From: Kutzneria sp036403095
GTDB lineage: Bacteria; Actinomycetota; Actinomycetes; Mycobacteriales; Pseudonocardiaceae
DNA length: 64,000 nucleotides
Direction of reading: 5' to 3'
Assembly: GCA_036403095.1 (NCBI GenBank)
Contig: DASWRQ010000303.1
Location: 18,877-82,876, forward strand
This document shows positions 33,409-42,689 of the stretch, in pieces. The notes below the pieces were generated by a model, which made no database searches, was not told the origin of the DNA, and worked only from the letters and a program-made list of their open reading frames with translations. Each line of letters opens with the position of its first letter. Position 1 is the stretch's first letter. A program made the position numbers and the translations under genes.

Positions 33409-34953
33409 ATGACCGAAGTCGTCGCGCACGCCGTCCCCCCGTCCACCGAGAGCAAGGGCCTGCGCGCCGGCTCGCTCGGCATGGTGTCGTCGGTGGTGAT
33501 CGGGACCGCGTCGACCGCGCCGGCCTACTCCATCGCGGCCACGCTGGGCCTGCTGGTGATCGCCGGCACGGGTTTCCAGGCCGCGTCGTTCGTGCTGTTC
33601 GCCTTTGTGCCGGTGATGTTCGTCGCGCTGGCCTTTCGTGAGCTGAACTCGGCCGAGCCGGACTGCGGCACCAACTTCACCTGGGCCACCCGCGCGTTCG
33701 GCAGCAAGGTCGGCTGGATGTCCGGCTGGGTCGTGACGATCGCCCAGCTGCTGGCCATGACCAGTCAGTCGGCCATCTCCGGCAAGTACACGCTGCTGCT
33801 GTTCGGCGCCGGTGACCTGGCCGACAACAAGTACGCCACGATGGGCGTCGGGCTGGCGTGGCTGGTGCTGCTGTGCTGGATCTGCTACCGGGGCATCGAG
33901 GTCTCGGCCAAGCTCCAGTGGGTTTTGCTGGCGGTCGAGCTGGCGGTGCTGGTGATCTTCGCCGTGGTCGCGCTGTACCGCGTGGCCGACGGCACGGCCG
34001 GCCCGCAGGCGTCGACGCCGTCGCTGAGCTGGCTGCTGCCGACCGGCATCGGCGCGGGCGCGTTCATCGCCGCCACGCTGCCGGCCGTGTTCCTGTACTG
34101 GGGCTGGGACAGCTCGGTCTCGGTCAACGAGGAGTCCGCCGACCCGCGGCGCGGTCCGGGCAAGGCCGCCGTGTTGTCGACGGTGCTGCTGGTGCTGAAC
34201 TACGTGATCGTCACGATCGCCGCGCTGGCCTTCGCCGGCATCGGGTCGACCGGCCTCGGCCTCGGCAATCCCGACAACTCCGACGATGTGCTGGCCGGCC
34301 TGGGTTCGGCGGTGTTCGGCGACGGCTCGTTCGGCAAGATCATGGGCGTGCTGCTGGTCGTCTCCGTGCTGACCAGCGCGGCCGCCAGCAGCCAGGCCAC
34401 GATCATGCCGTGCGCCCGGACCACGCTGTCCATGGCCGCGCACGGCGCGCTGCCCGAGGTGTTCGCCCGCGTGCACCCGCGCTACCTCACGCCGACCGTG
34501 TCCACCTGGGCGTTCGGCATCGTGTCCTTCGCCCTGTACGTCCTGTTGTCGCTGCTCAGCGACAACGTGCTGGCCGACTCGGTCAGCGCCGTCGGGCTGT
34601 GCATCGGCGTCGAGTACGCGGTGACCGCGCTGGCCTGCGTCTGGATCTTCCGCCGGACCCTGTTCAGCAGCGTCCGCAACTTCGTCATGCGAGGGCTGTT
34701 ACCGCTGGTCGGCGGCCTGTTCTTCGCCATGGTGCTGGTGCTCGCGGTGGTCTACTACGCCCAGCCGGACAGCGGCGAGACCACCATCTTCGGCATCGGC
34801 GGCGTCGCCGTGATCGGCGTGCTGGCCATCGCCGTCGGCGTGCCGCTGATGGCCGTCGTCTACCGGGGCTGCCGCTCCTTCTTCGCCGGGCGCGGCCTGC
34901 CCCGCGGCGCCGTGCCGGCCGACGGCGACTCGATCGTCGCCAACCGGCGCTGA
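33409..34953 (+). CDS. APC-family amino-acid permease
   Basis: 514 aa from ATG 33409 with a strong GGAGGAGAG site. About 12 hydrophobic segments. APC signature at the N-terminus: LGMVSSVVIGTASTAPAYSI, then NSAEPDCGTNFTWATRAFG and later WDSSVSVNEESADPRRGPGK, as in bacterial GABA/glutamate-like permeases. Imports an amino acid or amine by proton symport; exact substrate unknown. Stands alone, 214 nt after the kinase trio and in the same direction. Confidence 0.87.
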   Translation: MTEVVAHAVPPSTESKGLRAGSLGMVSSVVIGTASTAPAYSIAATLGLLVIAGTGFQAASFVLFAFVPVMFVALAFRELNSAEPDCGTNFTWATRAFGSKVGWMSGWVVTIAQLLAMTSQSAISGKYTLLLFGAGDLADNKYATMGVGLAWLVLLCWICYRGIEVSAKLQWVLLAVELAVLVIFAVVALYRVADGTAGPQASTPSLSWLLPTGIGAGAFIAATLPAVFLYWGWDSSVSVNEESADPRRGPGKAAVLSTVLLVLNYVIVTIAALAFAGIGSTGLGLGNPDNSDDVLAGLGSAVFGDGSFGKIMGVLLVVSVLTSAAASSQATIMPCARTTLSMAAHGALPEVFARVHPRYLTPTVSTWAFGIVSFALYVLLSLLSDNVLADSVSAVGLCIGVEYAVTALACVWIFRRTLFSSVRNFVMRGLLPLVGGLFFAMVLVLAVVYYAQPDSGETTIFGIGGVAVIGVLAIAVGVPLMAVVYRGCRSFFAGRGLPRGAVPADGDSIVANRR

Positions 34954-35043
34954 GACCGGACATTCGGGCGGTGTTGACCCGACTTGGTGCCCACCTGGCC
35001 GAACGACCCTGACTTCGGCGGGCGTCGTGCTCCAGGATGCGGT

Positions 35044-35805
35044 ATGAGCATCGAACTCGCGTTCCGCAGCAGCACCGGCACCGGTCGGACGGTCGTGCTG
35101 GTGCACGGCAACTCGGCGTCGTCGGCGGTGTGGCAGGGCCTGCTCGACGGGCCGTTCGGCCGGCGATTCCGTTGCCTCGCCATCGATCTGCCCGGGCACG
35201 GCGCGTCCCCGCGCGGCGCCGACTACTCGGTGCCCGGGCACGCGTCGGCGGTGGCGGAGTTCATGGCGTCGGCGCAGGCCGAGGACGCCGTGCTCGTCGG
35301 CTGGAGCCTCGGCGGGCACGTGGCGCTGGAGGCGGCGGCCCAGCTGCCTCGGGTGCCCGGCCTCGTGCTGTTCGGCACGCCGCCGGTGGCCGACGCCGCG
35401 GCGATGGCGCAGGGGTTCCTGCCCAATCCGGCGATGGGCGTGGGTTTCCAGGGCGAGGTCAGCGCCGAGGACGCCCTCCGGTACGGCACGGCGATGCTCT
35501 CCCCCGGGTCGTCGGTGTCGCCGGAGGTGTTCGTGTCGGAGATCCTCGCCACCGACCCGGCCGCCCGCACCGGCCTGGCCGCCAGCGTCGCCGAGGGACG
35601 GGCCGTCGACGAAGTGGCGCTGGTGCACCGGTTGGGGCGGCCGCTGCTGGTGCTGCACGGCGGCGAGGACCAGTTGGTGTCGCTGGACTATCTGCGGTCG
35701 ATCGGGCTGGACGTCGAGGTGCTGCCCGGTGTCGGGCATGCCGTTCCGGTCGAGGCGCCGGAGCGGCTCGGGCAGCGACTCACCTCGTTCATCGACGGCT
35801 TGTGA
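35044..35805 (+). CDS. Alpha/beta hydrolase
   Basis: 253 aa. Complete triad set: VLVHGNSASSAVW (oxyanion region), nucleophile elbow GWSLGGH with Ser near 83, an Asp in LLVLHGGEDQLV, and His in GVGHAVPVEAPE. General esterase/lactonase-like fold; substrate not deducible. Its stop abuts the stop of the convergent epoxide hydrolase with no gap, so no independent terminator is present. Confidence 0.85.
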   Translation: MSIELAFRSSTGTGRTVVLVHGNSASSAVWQGLLDGPFGRRFRCLAIDLPGHGASPRGADYSVPGHASAVAEFMASAQAEDAVLVGWSLGGHVALEAAAQLPRVPGLVLFGTPPVADAAAMAQGFLPNPAMGVGFQGEVSAEDALRYGTAMLSPGSSVSPEVFVSEILATDPAARTGLAASVAEGRAVDEVALVHRLGRPLLVLHGGEDQLVSLDYLRSIGLDVEVLPGVGHAVPVEAPERLGQRLTSFIDGL

Positions 35806-36912
35806 TCACCGGTAGGGGCGGAAGAACTCCCGCAGCTCGGCCGCGTACAGTTCCGGCTCCTCGAACGGCGCGAAGTGCCCGCCTTTCGCCGGTTCGCCGA
35901 GGTAGGCGAGGTTGGCCGTCCGCTCCAGCCAGGCTCGCGGCGGGCGCAGCAGGTCGCCAGGGAACAGCGAGAAGCCGGACGGCACTTCGACCCGGCGGGC
36001 GTGCTGGGCCGGCGGGATCGCCGCGTTGGCGTGGTACATCCGCATCGAGGAGCCGATGGTGCCGGTGAGCCAGTAGATCGTGACGTTGGTGAGGACCTCG
36101 TCCATGGCGTAGGTCTCGTCGAAGTTGTCGCTCCAGGAGCGCAGCTTCTCCACGATCCAGGCGGCCAGCCCGGCCGGCGAGTCGGTCAGCCCGGCCGCCG
36201 CCGTCTGCGGCTTCGTGCGGTGCATCGCCGCGTACGCGCCTTCGGTCGCGCCCCAGGTGGCCGCCGACCGCATCCAGTCCCGCTCGTCCTGGGTCAGATG
36301 CTGCGGATCCCCGGCGTAGACCGGGATTCCGCCGTCGGTGCGGTGCACGGCGATGACCCTGTCGGGGTGGTCGAGGCCGAGGTAGCGGCTGACGTGGCTG
36401 CCGATGTCGCCGCCCGCGGCGGCGAAGTGGGGGTAGCCGAGAGTGGTCATCAGCTCGGCCCAGAGATGGCTGACGTCGATGGAGTTCAGGGCTTTGGCCG
36501 GCCGGGAGGAGTAGCCGTAGCCCGGCATGTCCGGGACGATCACGTCGAAGGCGTCGGCCGGGTTCTCGGGGTGGGTGAGCAGCGGGATCACCTTGGAGTA
36601 GCGCCAGAACGAGTCCGGCCAGCCATGGGTGAGGACGATCGGCAGCGCCGGAGTGTCGGCCTTCGCGTGCACGAAGTGGATGTCGTGGCCGCCGACGTCC
36701 GCGCGGAACCTGGGCAGCTTGGCCAGTTCCGCCTCCCGGGCCGGCCAGTCGAAGCCGTCGGCCCAGTACTCGACCAGCCGCTTGAGGTAGTCCAGGTCCG
36801 TGCCCAGCGACCAGCCCGCGTCCTCCGGCGCGTCCGGCCACCGGGTGTTTCGCAGCCGGGCGCGGAGATCGGTCAGCTGCTCCGCGGTGGCACGGTCCTC
36901 GAACAACTCCAT
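35806..36912 (-). CDS. Epoxide hydrolase (EHN-type)
   Basis: 368 aa from ATG 36912. N-terminal EHN domain (DLRARLRNTRWPD, WSLGTDLDYLKRLVEYW), HGWP oxyanion motif (96-99), nucleophile Asp169 in AGGDIGS, a proton-donating Tyr region (WLTGTIGSSMRMY), and the catalytic His346 in GGHFAPFEEPE. It opens epoxides to diols by a covalent ester on Asp169. The length fits the soluble microbial epoxide-hydrolase family. It may detoxify epoxides or act in a biosynthetic pathway. Confidence 0.9.
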   Translation of the reverse strand: MELFEDRATAEQLTDLRARLRNTRWPDAPEDAGWSLGTDLDYLKRLVEYWADGFDWPAREAELAKLPRFRADVGGHDIHFVHAKADTPALPIVLTHGWPDSFWRYSKVIPLLTHPENPADAFDVIVPDMPGYGYSSRPAKALNSIDVSHLWAELMTTLGYPHFAAAGGDIGSHVSRYLGLDHPDRVIAVHRTDGGIPVYAGDPQHLTQDERDWMRSAATWGATEGAYAAMHRTKPQTAAAGLTDSPAGLAAWIVEKLRSWSDNFDETYAMDEVLTNVTIYWLTGTIGSSMRMYHANAAIPPAQHARRVEVPSGFSLFPGDLLRPPRAWLERTANLAYLGEPAKGGHFAPFEEPELYAAELREFFRPYR

Positions 36913-36979
36913 GCCGCCAGCCTAATTTGACGGACGGGACGCCGCGCGATCGTGCAGGCGGTACCAACCCACCCTACTG

Positions 36980-37011
36980 TTGCCGTTTCGGCAAATAACG
37001 TTGCCGACGTT
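36980..37011. promoter_or_regulatory. Inverted repeats in the divergent epoxide hydrolase / methyltransferase promoter
   Basis: TTGCCG-ttt-CGGCAA (36980-36994) is followed closely by AACGT-tgccg-ACGTT (36997-37011). Both contain the half-site TTGCCG. They lie midway between two divergent starts and are the least GC-rich stretch nearby, so they are candidate operators or promoter elements. Confidence 0.4.
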
Positions 37012-37036
37012 ACCGCTGATCGGGCAGGTTCCCGGT

Positions 37037-37636
37037 ATGCAGACCATGGACCAGCAGTACTGGGACGACCTCTACGGCAGCCGCGAGCAGCTGTTCAGCG
37101 GCAACCCGAACGGCGTGCTCGTCACGGAGATCACGGGCCTCACACCGGGGCAGGCCCTGGACGTCGGCTGCGGCGAAGGCGCGGACGCCCGGTGGCTGGC
37201 CGACCAGGGCTGGCTGGTGACGGCGGTCGACATCTCCCAGACGGCGATCACCCGCGCGGCGGCCATCGACACGAACGCCCGTATCGCCTGGACGCGGACC
37301 GACCTGGCCCGCACACCCCCGCCGGCCAACGCCTTCGATCTCGTGTCAGCACAGTACTTCCCGCTCACCAAGGCGACCCCCGCCCAGCTGCACAACATCC
37401 TCTCGGCGGTGGCCCCCGGCGGCACGCTGCTCGTGGTGGGCCACTCCCCCGACGACCTGCCACCCGACTCGCCCTTCGACCGCAACGACTTCTACTGGCC
37501 GGCGGAGATCGCGGAGCTGCTGGACGGCAGCTGGACGATCACCGTCAATGAGACCCGACCCCGCACGGCGCCGGCGCCGGCCGGCACGACCCATCGGCGC
37601 GACACCGTGCTACGGGCGACAAAACGTCCGGCGTGA
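37037..37636 (+). CDS. Class I SAM-dependent methyltransferase
   Basis: 199 aa from ATG 37037 (ATG 37046 possible). Rossmann motif I LDVGCGEGADARWLA (41-55), motif II acidic VTAVDIS, a motif-IV-like AFDLVSAQYFPL and post-IV VAPGGTLLVVGH. The start 'YWDDLYGSREQLFSGNPNGVL' resembles thiopurine/tellurite-resistance TehB-like small-molecule methyltransferases. Cytoplasmic; substrate unknown. Its stop lies within the stem of the following terminator. Confidence 0.87.
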   Translation: MQTMDQQYWDDLYGSREQLFSGNPNGVLVTEITGLTPGQALDVGCGEGADARWLADQGWLVTAVDISQTAITRAAAIDTNARIAWTRTDLARTPPPANAFDLVSAQYFPLTKATPAQLHNILSAVAPGGTLLVVGHSPDDLPPDSPFDRNDFYWPAEIAELLDGSWTITVNETRPRTAPAPAGTTHRRDTVLRATKRPA

Positions 37637-37660
37637 CAAGGGAAAGGCCACGCCGGACGT
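37624..37660. terminator. Bidirectional terminator between methyltransferase and G1 peptidase genes
   Basis: Perfect 12-bp arms (37624-37635 and 37649-37660) around a 13-nt loop. The left arm includes the last codons of the methyltransferase gene. It precedes the convergent peptidase stop at 37673. Confidence 0.8.
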
Positions 37661-37672
37661 ATCGTCACGCGA

Positions 37673-38650
37673 TCATGGGCAGGCCGGCTGGCCCGGGTGG
37701 CCACAGGGCGGGCCCTGCGGACGAGGCTGGTAGTACGAGTCGGAGAACCCGCCGCCGTCGGCGCTGAGCGCACCGGGAATGGCGACGTTCTGCCAGGCGC
37801 CGAAGGCGTACTGCTCCATGGTGATCGGCTGCGCCCCACCGGCCGCGATGGACGAGCACGAGCCGCCCTGCACGTAGGTCAGGGCCCAGCAGCTGTTGGA
37901 GAATGTCACGGTGTGGAAGTTGACCAACGGCAGAATCACACCGGCATAAGGAGCTTCCACCACCCACTCGGCCGTCGTCCCGGGCGGCGACGACGTCAGC
38001 GGCACGCTCACGCAGGTGTTGATGGTGAAGTTGCAGACACCGGCCTGAGCCCCGCCGGCGGTGTACAGCCCGACGCCGCCGACGAAGTCCCCGGGATGCA
38101 CGGGCAGGTTGTTGATCCGCCGCTCGCTGCCGGTGTCGCCGACACCGCCGACGATCTCGTACCACGCGTAGTAGGTCGTCGCGCCGTTGGCGGCGACGTC
38201 CTGCGTGGTGCCGGCCTGGATCAGCGCCCCGTTGCCGGCGTTGAAGCCGCCGCCGATGCCGGCCCACGTCGACGAGTAGTAGCCGGTGGTGGAGTAGCCG
38301 GGCACCGGCGCGGTCACGGTCGGCACGGTCCAGCCGCCCTGCGCGTAGTTGGCGCGCTGCGTGACCTGGTAGCCGGACCAGTTGTTGGACAACAGGTCGT
38401 TGACCCTGGGCGCACCGTCGTGCCGGATGCCGGTCGCGGTGCAGCTCAGGGTGGTGAGCCAGGTGACGTGCCGGCTCAGCGCCTCCGCGAACAGGCCGCC
38501 GGACGCCGCCGACGGCACGACCGCGCCGCGGGCGCTGGTGCAGCCACCGGCGCCCAGAGCTACTGCAGCCGGCGCTGCTGCCGCCGGGGCCGCCCCGGCG
38601 ACCAGGCAGCCGGCGATCGCCAGCGCGGCCAGCCATCGTGATCTTCGCAT
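37673..38650 (-). CDS. Secreted G1-family (eqolisin-like) glutamic peptidase
   Basis: 325 aa. Signal peptide 1-26 (RSRWLAALAIAGCLVAGAAP, then AAAA). The mature part reads NNWSGYQVT, YYSSTWAGIGGG, ALIQAGT, TTYYAWYEIVGG and TAEWVVEAP, the landmarks of peptidase family G1. Candidate catalytic residues are Gln145 and Glu228; their spacing of 83 equals that of Gln53/Glu136 in scytalidoglutamic peptidase. Such enzymes are acid-active endopeptidases first known from fungi. It is divergent from the AfsR-like gene (90-nt gap), which may regulate it. Confidence 0.85.
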   Translation of the reverse strand: MRRSRWLAALAIAGCLVAGAAPAAAAPAAVALGAGGCTSARGAVVPSAASGGLFAEALSRHVTWLTTLSCTATGIRHDGAPRVNDLLSNNWSGYQVTQRANYAQGGWTVPTVTAPVPGYSTTGYYSSTWAGIGGGFNAGNGALIQAGTTQDVAANGATTYYAWYEIVGGVGDTGSERRINNLPVHPGDFVGGVGLYTAGGAQAGVCNFTINTCVSVPLTSSPPGTTAEWVVEAPYAGVILPLVNFHTVTFSNSCWALTYVQGGSCSSIAAGGAQPITMEQYAFGAWQNVAIPGALSADGGGFSDSYYQPRPQGPPCGHPGQPACP

Positions 38651-38740
38651 CTGTCCACCTCTCGGTCACGGCAAGGCATTCCCGCCGGGGCGTATGATTT
38701 GCCGCCACCGCACACAGCGGCGCACATCGGCAGGGGTGCG

Positions 38741-41629
38741 ATGGAACTGGGCGTGCTGGGTCCGCTGCGGATCCACGGCACGGCGGCGCCGAGCCGCCGC
38801 ATGACGGGCCTGGTGCTCGGCGTCCTGGCCCTTAGGCCGAACATCCCAGTGCCCGTCGACCGCCTCACCGACTGGCTGTGGCGCGGCCGCCCGCCGGCCT
38901 CGGCGCCGTCCAACCTCCGCACTCACGTCGCCGAACTGCGCGGCCTGATCCGCACCGCCGACGGTGAGGGACCGAGCATCGAGGCCCGGCAGGGCCGCTA
39001 CACCCTGCGCGTCACGCCCGATCAGCTCGATGCGCTGCGCTTCGACACGCTGTTCGAGCAGGGCCGCCGCGAACTTTCCGCCGGCCGGCCGGAAATCGCC
39101 GCCGACCGCCTGAAGCTGGCCGTCGGCCTCTGGCGTGGGCCGGTGCTCGACGGCCTGACCGTCCCGGACGACCTGCGACACGAGGTGGAACGCCTTGCCG
39201 CGCAACGGATCGAGGCGATCGAGGACTGGATCGACGCCCGGCTGGCGCTCGGCCGGCACGCGGGCCTCGCCGCCGAGCTGGACGGCCTCGTAACGCAGTA
39301 CCCGTTACGGGAGCGGCTATGGGGCCAGCTGATGACCAGCCTGTGCGTCGGCGGCCGGCAGGCCGAGGCGCTGGGCGCCTACCAGCGGCTGCATGCGTTG
39401 CTGGACAAGGAACTCGGCGTGCAGCCGGGCCCGGCGATCCGCGAGCTGCACCAGCGGATGCTGCGCGGCGACCCGCTCAGCGGGCCGGCGGTCCAGCTCC
39501 GGACCCGGCCCCAGCAACTGCCCAGGGACCCTTCGGTGTTCGTCGGCCGCGACGCGGAACTTCAAGCCCTGTCGGCAGAACCGGTGTCGGCGATCAGCGG
39601 CACGGCCGGCGTCGGCAAGACCGCCCTGGCGCTGCGCTGGGCCCACCGGGCGGCGCCGAGCTTCCCCGACGGCTGCCTGTACGTGGATCTGCGCGGCTTC
39701 GGTCCGCAGCCGCCACAGGACCCGGTCGCCGTGTTGGACGGCTTCCTGCGCAGCCTGGGCGTCGAGGAGCGCCCGCGCGAGCTCGACGAGTTGGCCGCCC
39801 GCTACCGCACCGAACTGGCCGGCCGGCGCCTGCTTGTGTTGCTGGACAACGCCGAATCGGCCGAACAGGTCCGCCCGCTGCTGCCCGGCGACTCGGCCAG
39901 CCGCGTCGTCGTCACCAGCCGGGACTCGTTGGCCGGCCTGGTGGCCCGGGACGGAGCCCGCCGGCTGGACCTCGATCTGCTGCCGGTGGACGCCGCGATC
40001 GCCCTGCTGCGCCGCCTGATCGGGTCACGGGTCGACGCCGAGCCGACCGCCGCCCGTGAGCTGGCAGAGCAGTGTGCACGCCTTCCGCTGGCGCTGCGCG
40101 TCGCCGCCGAGCTGGCGGTGTCCCATCGCGGCCCGCTGCAAGACCTCGTCGCCGAACTCGGGCTCCAGGCCAGGAAACTCGACCTCCTGGGCGCCGGCGG
40201 CGACCCGATGACCGCGGTGCGGGCGGTGTTCTCCTGGTCGTACCGGCAGCTGCCGGCGGCCGTCGCCGACGCGTTCCGGCTGCTGGGCCTGCATCCCGGC
40301 CGGGACTTCGACGCCCACGCGGCGGCCGCGCTGACCGGCGGCGCCGACACGCTGGCCACACTCGTCGGCGGGCACCTGCTCGACGAGCAGGACCGCCGCT
40401 ACCGCATGCACGACCTGCTCCGCACCTACGCCCGCGAGCTGGTCACGCCGTCGGAGAGCGACGAGGCCACCACCCGGCTGATCGACCACTACGTCTATGC
40501 GGCATCGCTGGCCATGGACCTCGCCGTCGAGTACGAGAAGGACCGCCGGCCGAAGATCGCCCCGACCGAGTTCGCGCCGACCTTCGCCGACATCGACCAG
40601 GCCATCGCCTGGCTGGACGCCGAGCGGGCCAACCTGATCGCCATCGCCCCGCACGCGTCGTCCCGCCAGGTCGGACAGCTTTCCGCCATCCTGCACCGAT
40701 ATCTCGACAATGGCGCCTACTACCACGAGGCCCAGCTGCTGCACGCCTGCGCGGCGCGCAGCGCCGAGCCCGACGCCAAGGCCGCCATCCTGTGCAACCT
40801 GGGCGTGATCTTCTGGCGTCTCGACCGGCCACGGGAGGCGCTCGACCGGTACGTGCAGGCCCTCGAAACCGGCGACCGCAGCGTGGCCGTCCGGGCCCTG
40901 AACAACATCGGACTGGTCGACGAGCACCTCGGCAACTACGAGGAAGCGCTGGGCCGCTTCGCCGAGGCGGCCCGCGTCGCCGACGAGGTCGGCGACCGTC
41001 CCGGTCGGGCGCGGGCCCTCGACAACCTCGGCAACGTCACCGAGTACCTGGGCCGCTACGAGGAAGCCTTGCAGCACAAGGAAGACGCCCTGGCCATCGC
41101 CCGTGAGATCGGCGACGTGGTCGGCGAGGCCAGCACCCTCAACAACATCGGCAACGTGCATGAGCGGACCGCCGACCACCACGCCGCCCTCGCCCACTAC
41201 CGGCAGGCGTTGGACATCGGCCGCCGCATCGGGCACGCCGAGATCGAGGGGCACGCCCTCGACAACGTCGGTGCCGCGTACCGCAACATCGACGACCACG
41301 CCAAGGCCGTCGACCACCACCGCCGCGCCATCGATCTGGCCCGCGAGACCGGCAACAACTACCTGCTTGCCCGAGCCCTCAACAACTTCGGCGAGACCTT
41401 GCGTCAGCTCGGCGACCACAGCAAGGCCGCCGACGCCCACCGTGAGGCCCTGGCCATCGCGTCCACGCTGCGTGAGCTCCTCGTCCAGGCCCGAGCCCAC
41501 GACGGCATCGCACGTTCGGTCGGCAGCATTGTCGAAGCCCGCGAGCACTGGCGGCAGGCGCTGGACATCTACCGCCAGCTCAACGCACCGGAGGCCACTG
41601 CTGTCGCTGCCTGCCTCGCAGATTCCTGA
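38741..41629 (+). CDS. AfsR-like regulator: SARP DNA-binding/BTAD, NB-ARC ATPase, TPR
   Basis: 962 aa. Winged helix about 1-90 (LGVLGPLRIHG, VDRLTDWLWRGRPP), BTAD about 95-245 (PLRERLWGQLMTSLCVGGRQ, DKELGVQPGPAI), P-loop GTAGVGKT (287-294), Walker B-like RRLLVLLDNAES, VVVTSRD and LPLALRVAAEL, winged helix RYRMHDLLRTYA, then six or more TPR units from about 675 with repeated ALDNLGNV and ALNNIGN patterns. This is the full AfsR architecture, which in streptomycetes activates secondary metabolism after phosphorylation by a Ser/Thr kinase. The two kinases at 28.6-33.2 kb are possible inputs, purely by proximity. Confidence 0.92.
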   Translation: MELGVLGPLRIHGTAAPSRRMTGLVLGVLALRPNIPVPVDRLTDWLWRGRPPASAPSNLRTHVAELRGLIRTADGEGPSIEARQGRYTLRVTPDQLDALRFDTLFEQGRRELSAGRPEIAADRLKLAVGLWRGPVLDGLTVPDDLRHEVERLAAQRIEAIEDWIDARLALGRHAGLAAELDGLVTQYPLRERLWGQLMTSLCVGGRQAEALGAYQRLHALLDKELGVQPGPAIRELHQRMLRGDPLSGPAVQLRTRPQQLPRDPSVFVGRDAELQALSAEPVSAISGTAGVGKTALALRWAHRAAPSFPDGCLYVDLRGFGPQPPQDPVAVLDGFLRSLGVEERPRELDELAARYRTELAGRRLLVLLDNAESAEQVRPLLPGDSASRVVVTSRDSLAGLVARDGARRLDLDLLPVDAAIALLRRLIGSRVDAEPTAARELAEQCARLPLALRVAAELAVSHRGPLQDLVAELGLQARKLDLLGAGGDPMTAVRAVFSWSYRQLPAAVADAFRLLGLHPGRDFDAHAAAALTGGADTLATLVGGHLLDEQDRRYRMHDLLRTYARELVTPSESDEATTRLIDHYVYAASLAMDLAVEYEKDRRPKIAPTEFAPTFADIDQAIAWLDAERANLIAIAPHASSRQVGQLSAILHRYLDNGAYYHEAQLLHACAARSAEPDAKAAILCNLGVIFWRLDRPREALDRYVQALETGDRSVAVRALNNIGLVDEHLGNYEEALGRFAEAARVADEVGDRPGRARALDNLGNVTEYLGRYEEALQHKEDALAIAREIGDVVGEASTLNNIGNVHERTADHHAALAHYRQALDIGRRIGHAEIEGHALDNVGAAYRNIDDHAKAVDHHRRAIDLARETGNNYLLARALNNFGETLRQLGDHSKAADAHREALAIASTLRELLVQARAHDGIARSVGSIVEAREHWRQALDIYRQLNAPEATAVAACLADS

Positions 41630-41990
41630 CCAACAGCAACACCGCGCCGAGTCCCGCCAGCACCACCCCGCCGACGCCCAGGCCGATCATGAGGTTCGTC
41701 TTGAGGCCGCGGTCGACGGAGCAGTCGGCCTCGATGGTGGAGAGCGCGATCTCCTTCATCCCGGGCGAGTCGATGGACTCCAGCATCTGCATAACCCCGG
41801 GTTGGATGATGAACGACCGGTCGCTCCCCCGCGGCGGCCACGGCTGGCCGCAGTCCACCACCAGCGGTCCCTTGCCCAGCGGAAACGTGCGGCTCACCGG
41901 CGCGAGCCCGACGCCGATCCCCGACGCCACGACCACCAGGCCGGCAATGAGACAGACCGCCGCCATGATCGCCAAACCGCGCGGTGACAC
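41580..41990 (-). CDS. Small two-TM membrane protein of the ESX-like cassette
   Basis: 136 aa from GTG 41990, with GAGGAA about 10 nt upstream. Hydrophobic segments at about 6-30 (IMAAVCLIAGLVVVASGIG) and 100-122 (LMIGLGVGGVVLAGLGAVLL), with a 70-residue extracytoplasmic loop containing two Cys. No known family recognised. Ten nt downstream of the WXG-like gene and last in the five-gene operon. Its 3' end overlaps the convergent AfsR-like gene by 50 nt. Could anchor or assist export of the WXG proteins. Confidence 0.7.
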   Translation of the reverse strand: MSPRGLAIMAAVCLIAGLVVVASGIGVGLAPVSRTFPLGKGPLVVDCGQPWPPRGSDRSFIIQPGVMQMLESIDSPGMKEIALSTIEADCSVDRGLKTNLMIGLGVGGVVLAGLGAVLLLVRNLRGRQRQQWPPVR

Positions 41991-42000
41991 GAGGAGTTCC

Positions 42001-42681
42001 TCACTTGTTGTAGGGGGTGACGTGCCACTGGTTGGCGTTGCCGAGACCCGCCGCGGTGCCGGGGCCGAGCGGCTCCGGCACCCGGAAGTTGTTGGCGTTG
42101 AACGCGAACGAGATGCCGCTGGAACGGTAGGACGCGATCTGGTTCATGGACTCGGCGATCAGGTTCGCGAAGCCCTTGACGAAATCGGACAGCTTGTCGA
42201 TCACCTTCAGCAGCAACGCGGGCCCGGTGATCAGGTCAAGGCCGGGAACGAGCAGCGTGCCGGCCAACGCGCCGATGTTGAGCAGGTCGGCCGCGGTCTG
42301 CGCGATCAGCTTGACGGCGTTGGAATAGGCGCTCATCACTGTCTCGCCGCACTTGCCGAGGGTGGCGCCGAAGTTGCCGATCACCGTCTGGTTGGTGTCG
42401 AGATTGCCGACGAGGTTGGCGGCGTACTTGTCGAACTGCGCGTAGGCCGGTCCCTGCCAATAGCTGCCCAGCACGTCCCTGGTGGTCTGCAGGTCCGTCC
42501 GGGTGTCCTGCATGACCGTGTTCGCGGCCCACTGACGCCCCAGCTCGGCCACCTTGTCCGCGTCGCCGAGCAGCTTGTCGCGGATCAGGTCCAGCACGAT
42601 GAGCGGATTGCCCTGGTTGACCAGCCCAGCGGCGTGACGGATGATCTCGTCGGCCGGGTCAGGATACTGCGGAACGTTCAC
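42001..42681 (-). CDS. Long WXG100-superfamily protein
   Basis: 226 aa from GTG 42681, 9 nt after the EspC-like gene. Predicted almost all helical. A W-x-G turn lies in VLGSYWQGPAYAQFDKYAAN (about 68-87), between two long amphipathic helices, as in ESX substrates. A hydrophobic stretch follows (LLNIGALAGTLLVPGLDLIT), then a polar tail. It is longer than classical EsxA (about 100 aa) and lacks a recognisable toxin domain. Likely a type VII-related secreted or surface protein. Confidence 0.72.
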   Translation of the reverse strand: MNVPQYPDPADEIIRHAAGLVNQGNPLIVLDLIRDKLLGDADKVAELGRQWAANTVMQDTRTDLQTTRDVLGSYWQGPAYAQFDKYAANLVGNLDTNQTVIGNFGATLGKCGETVMSAYSNAVKLIAQTAADLLNIGALAGTLLVPGLDLITGPALLLKVIDKLSDFVKGFANLIAESMNQIASYRSSGISFAFNANNFRVPEPLGPGTAAGLGNANQWHVTPYNK

Positions 42682-42689
42682 GGCACGCC

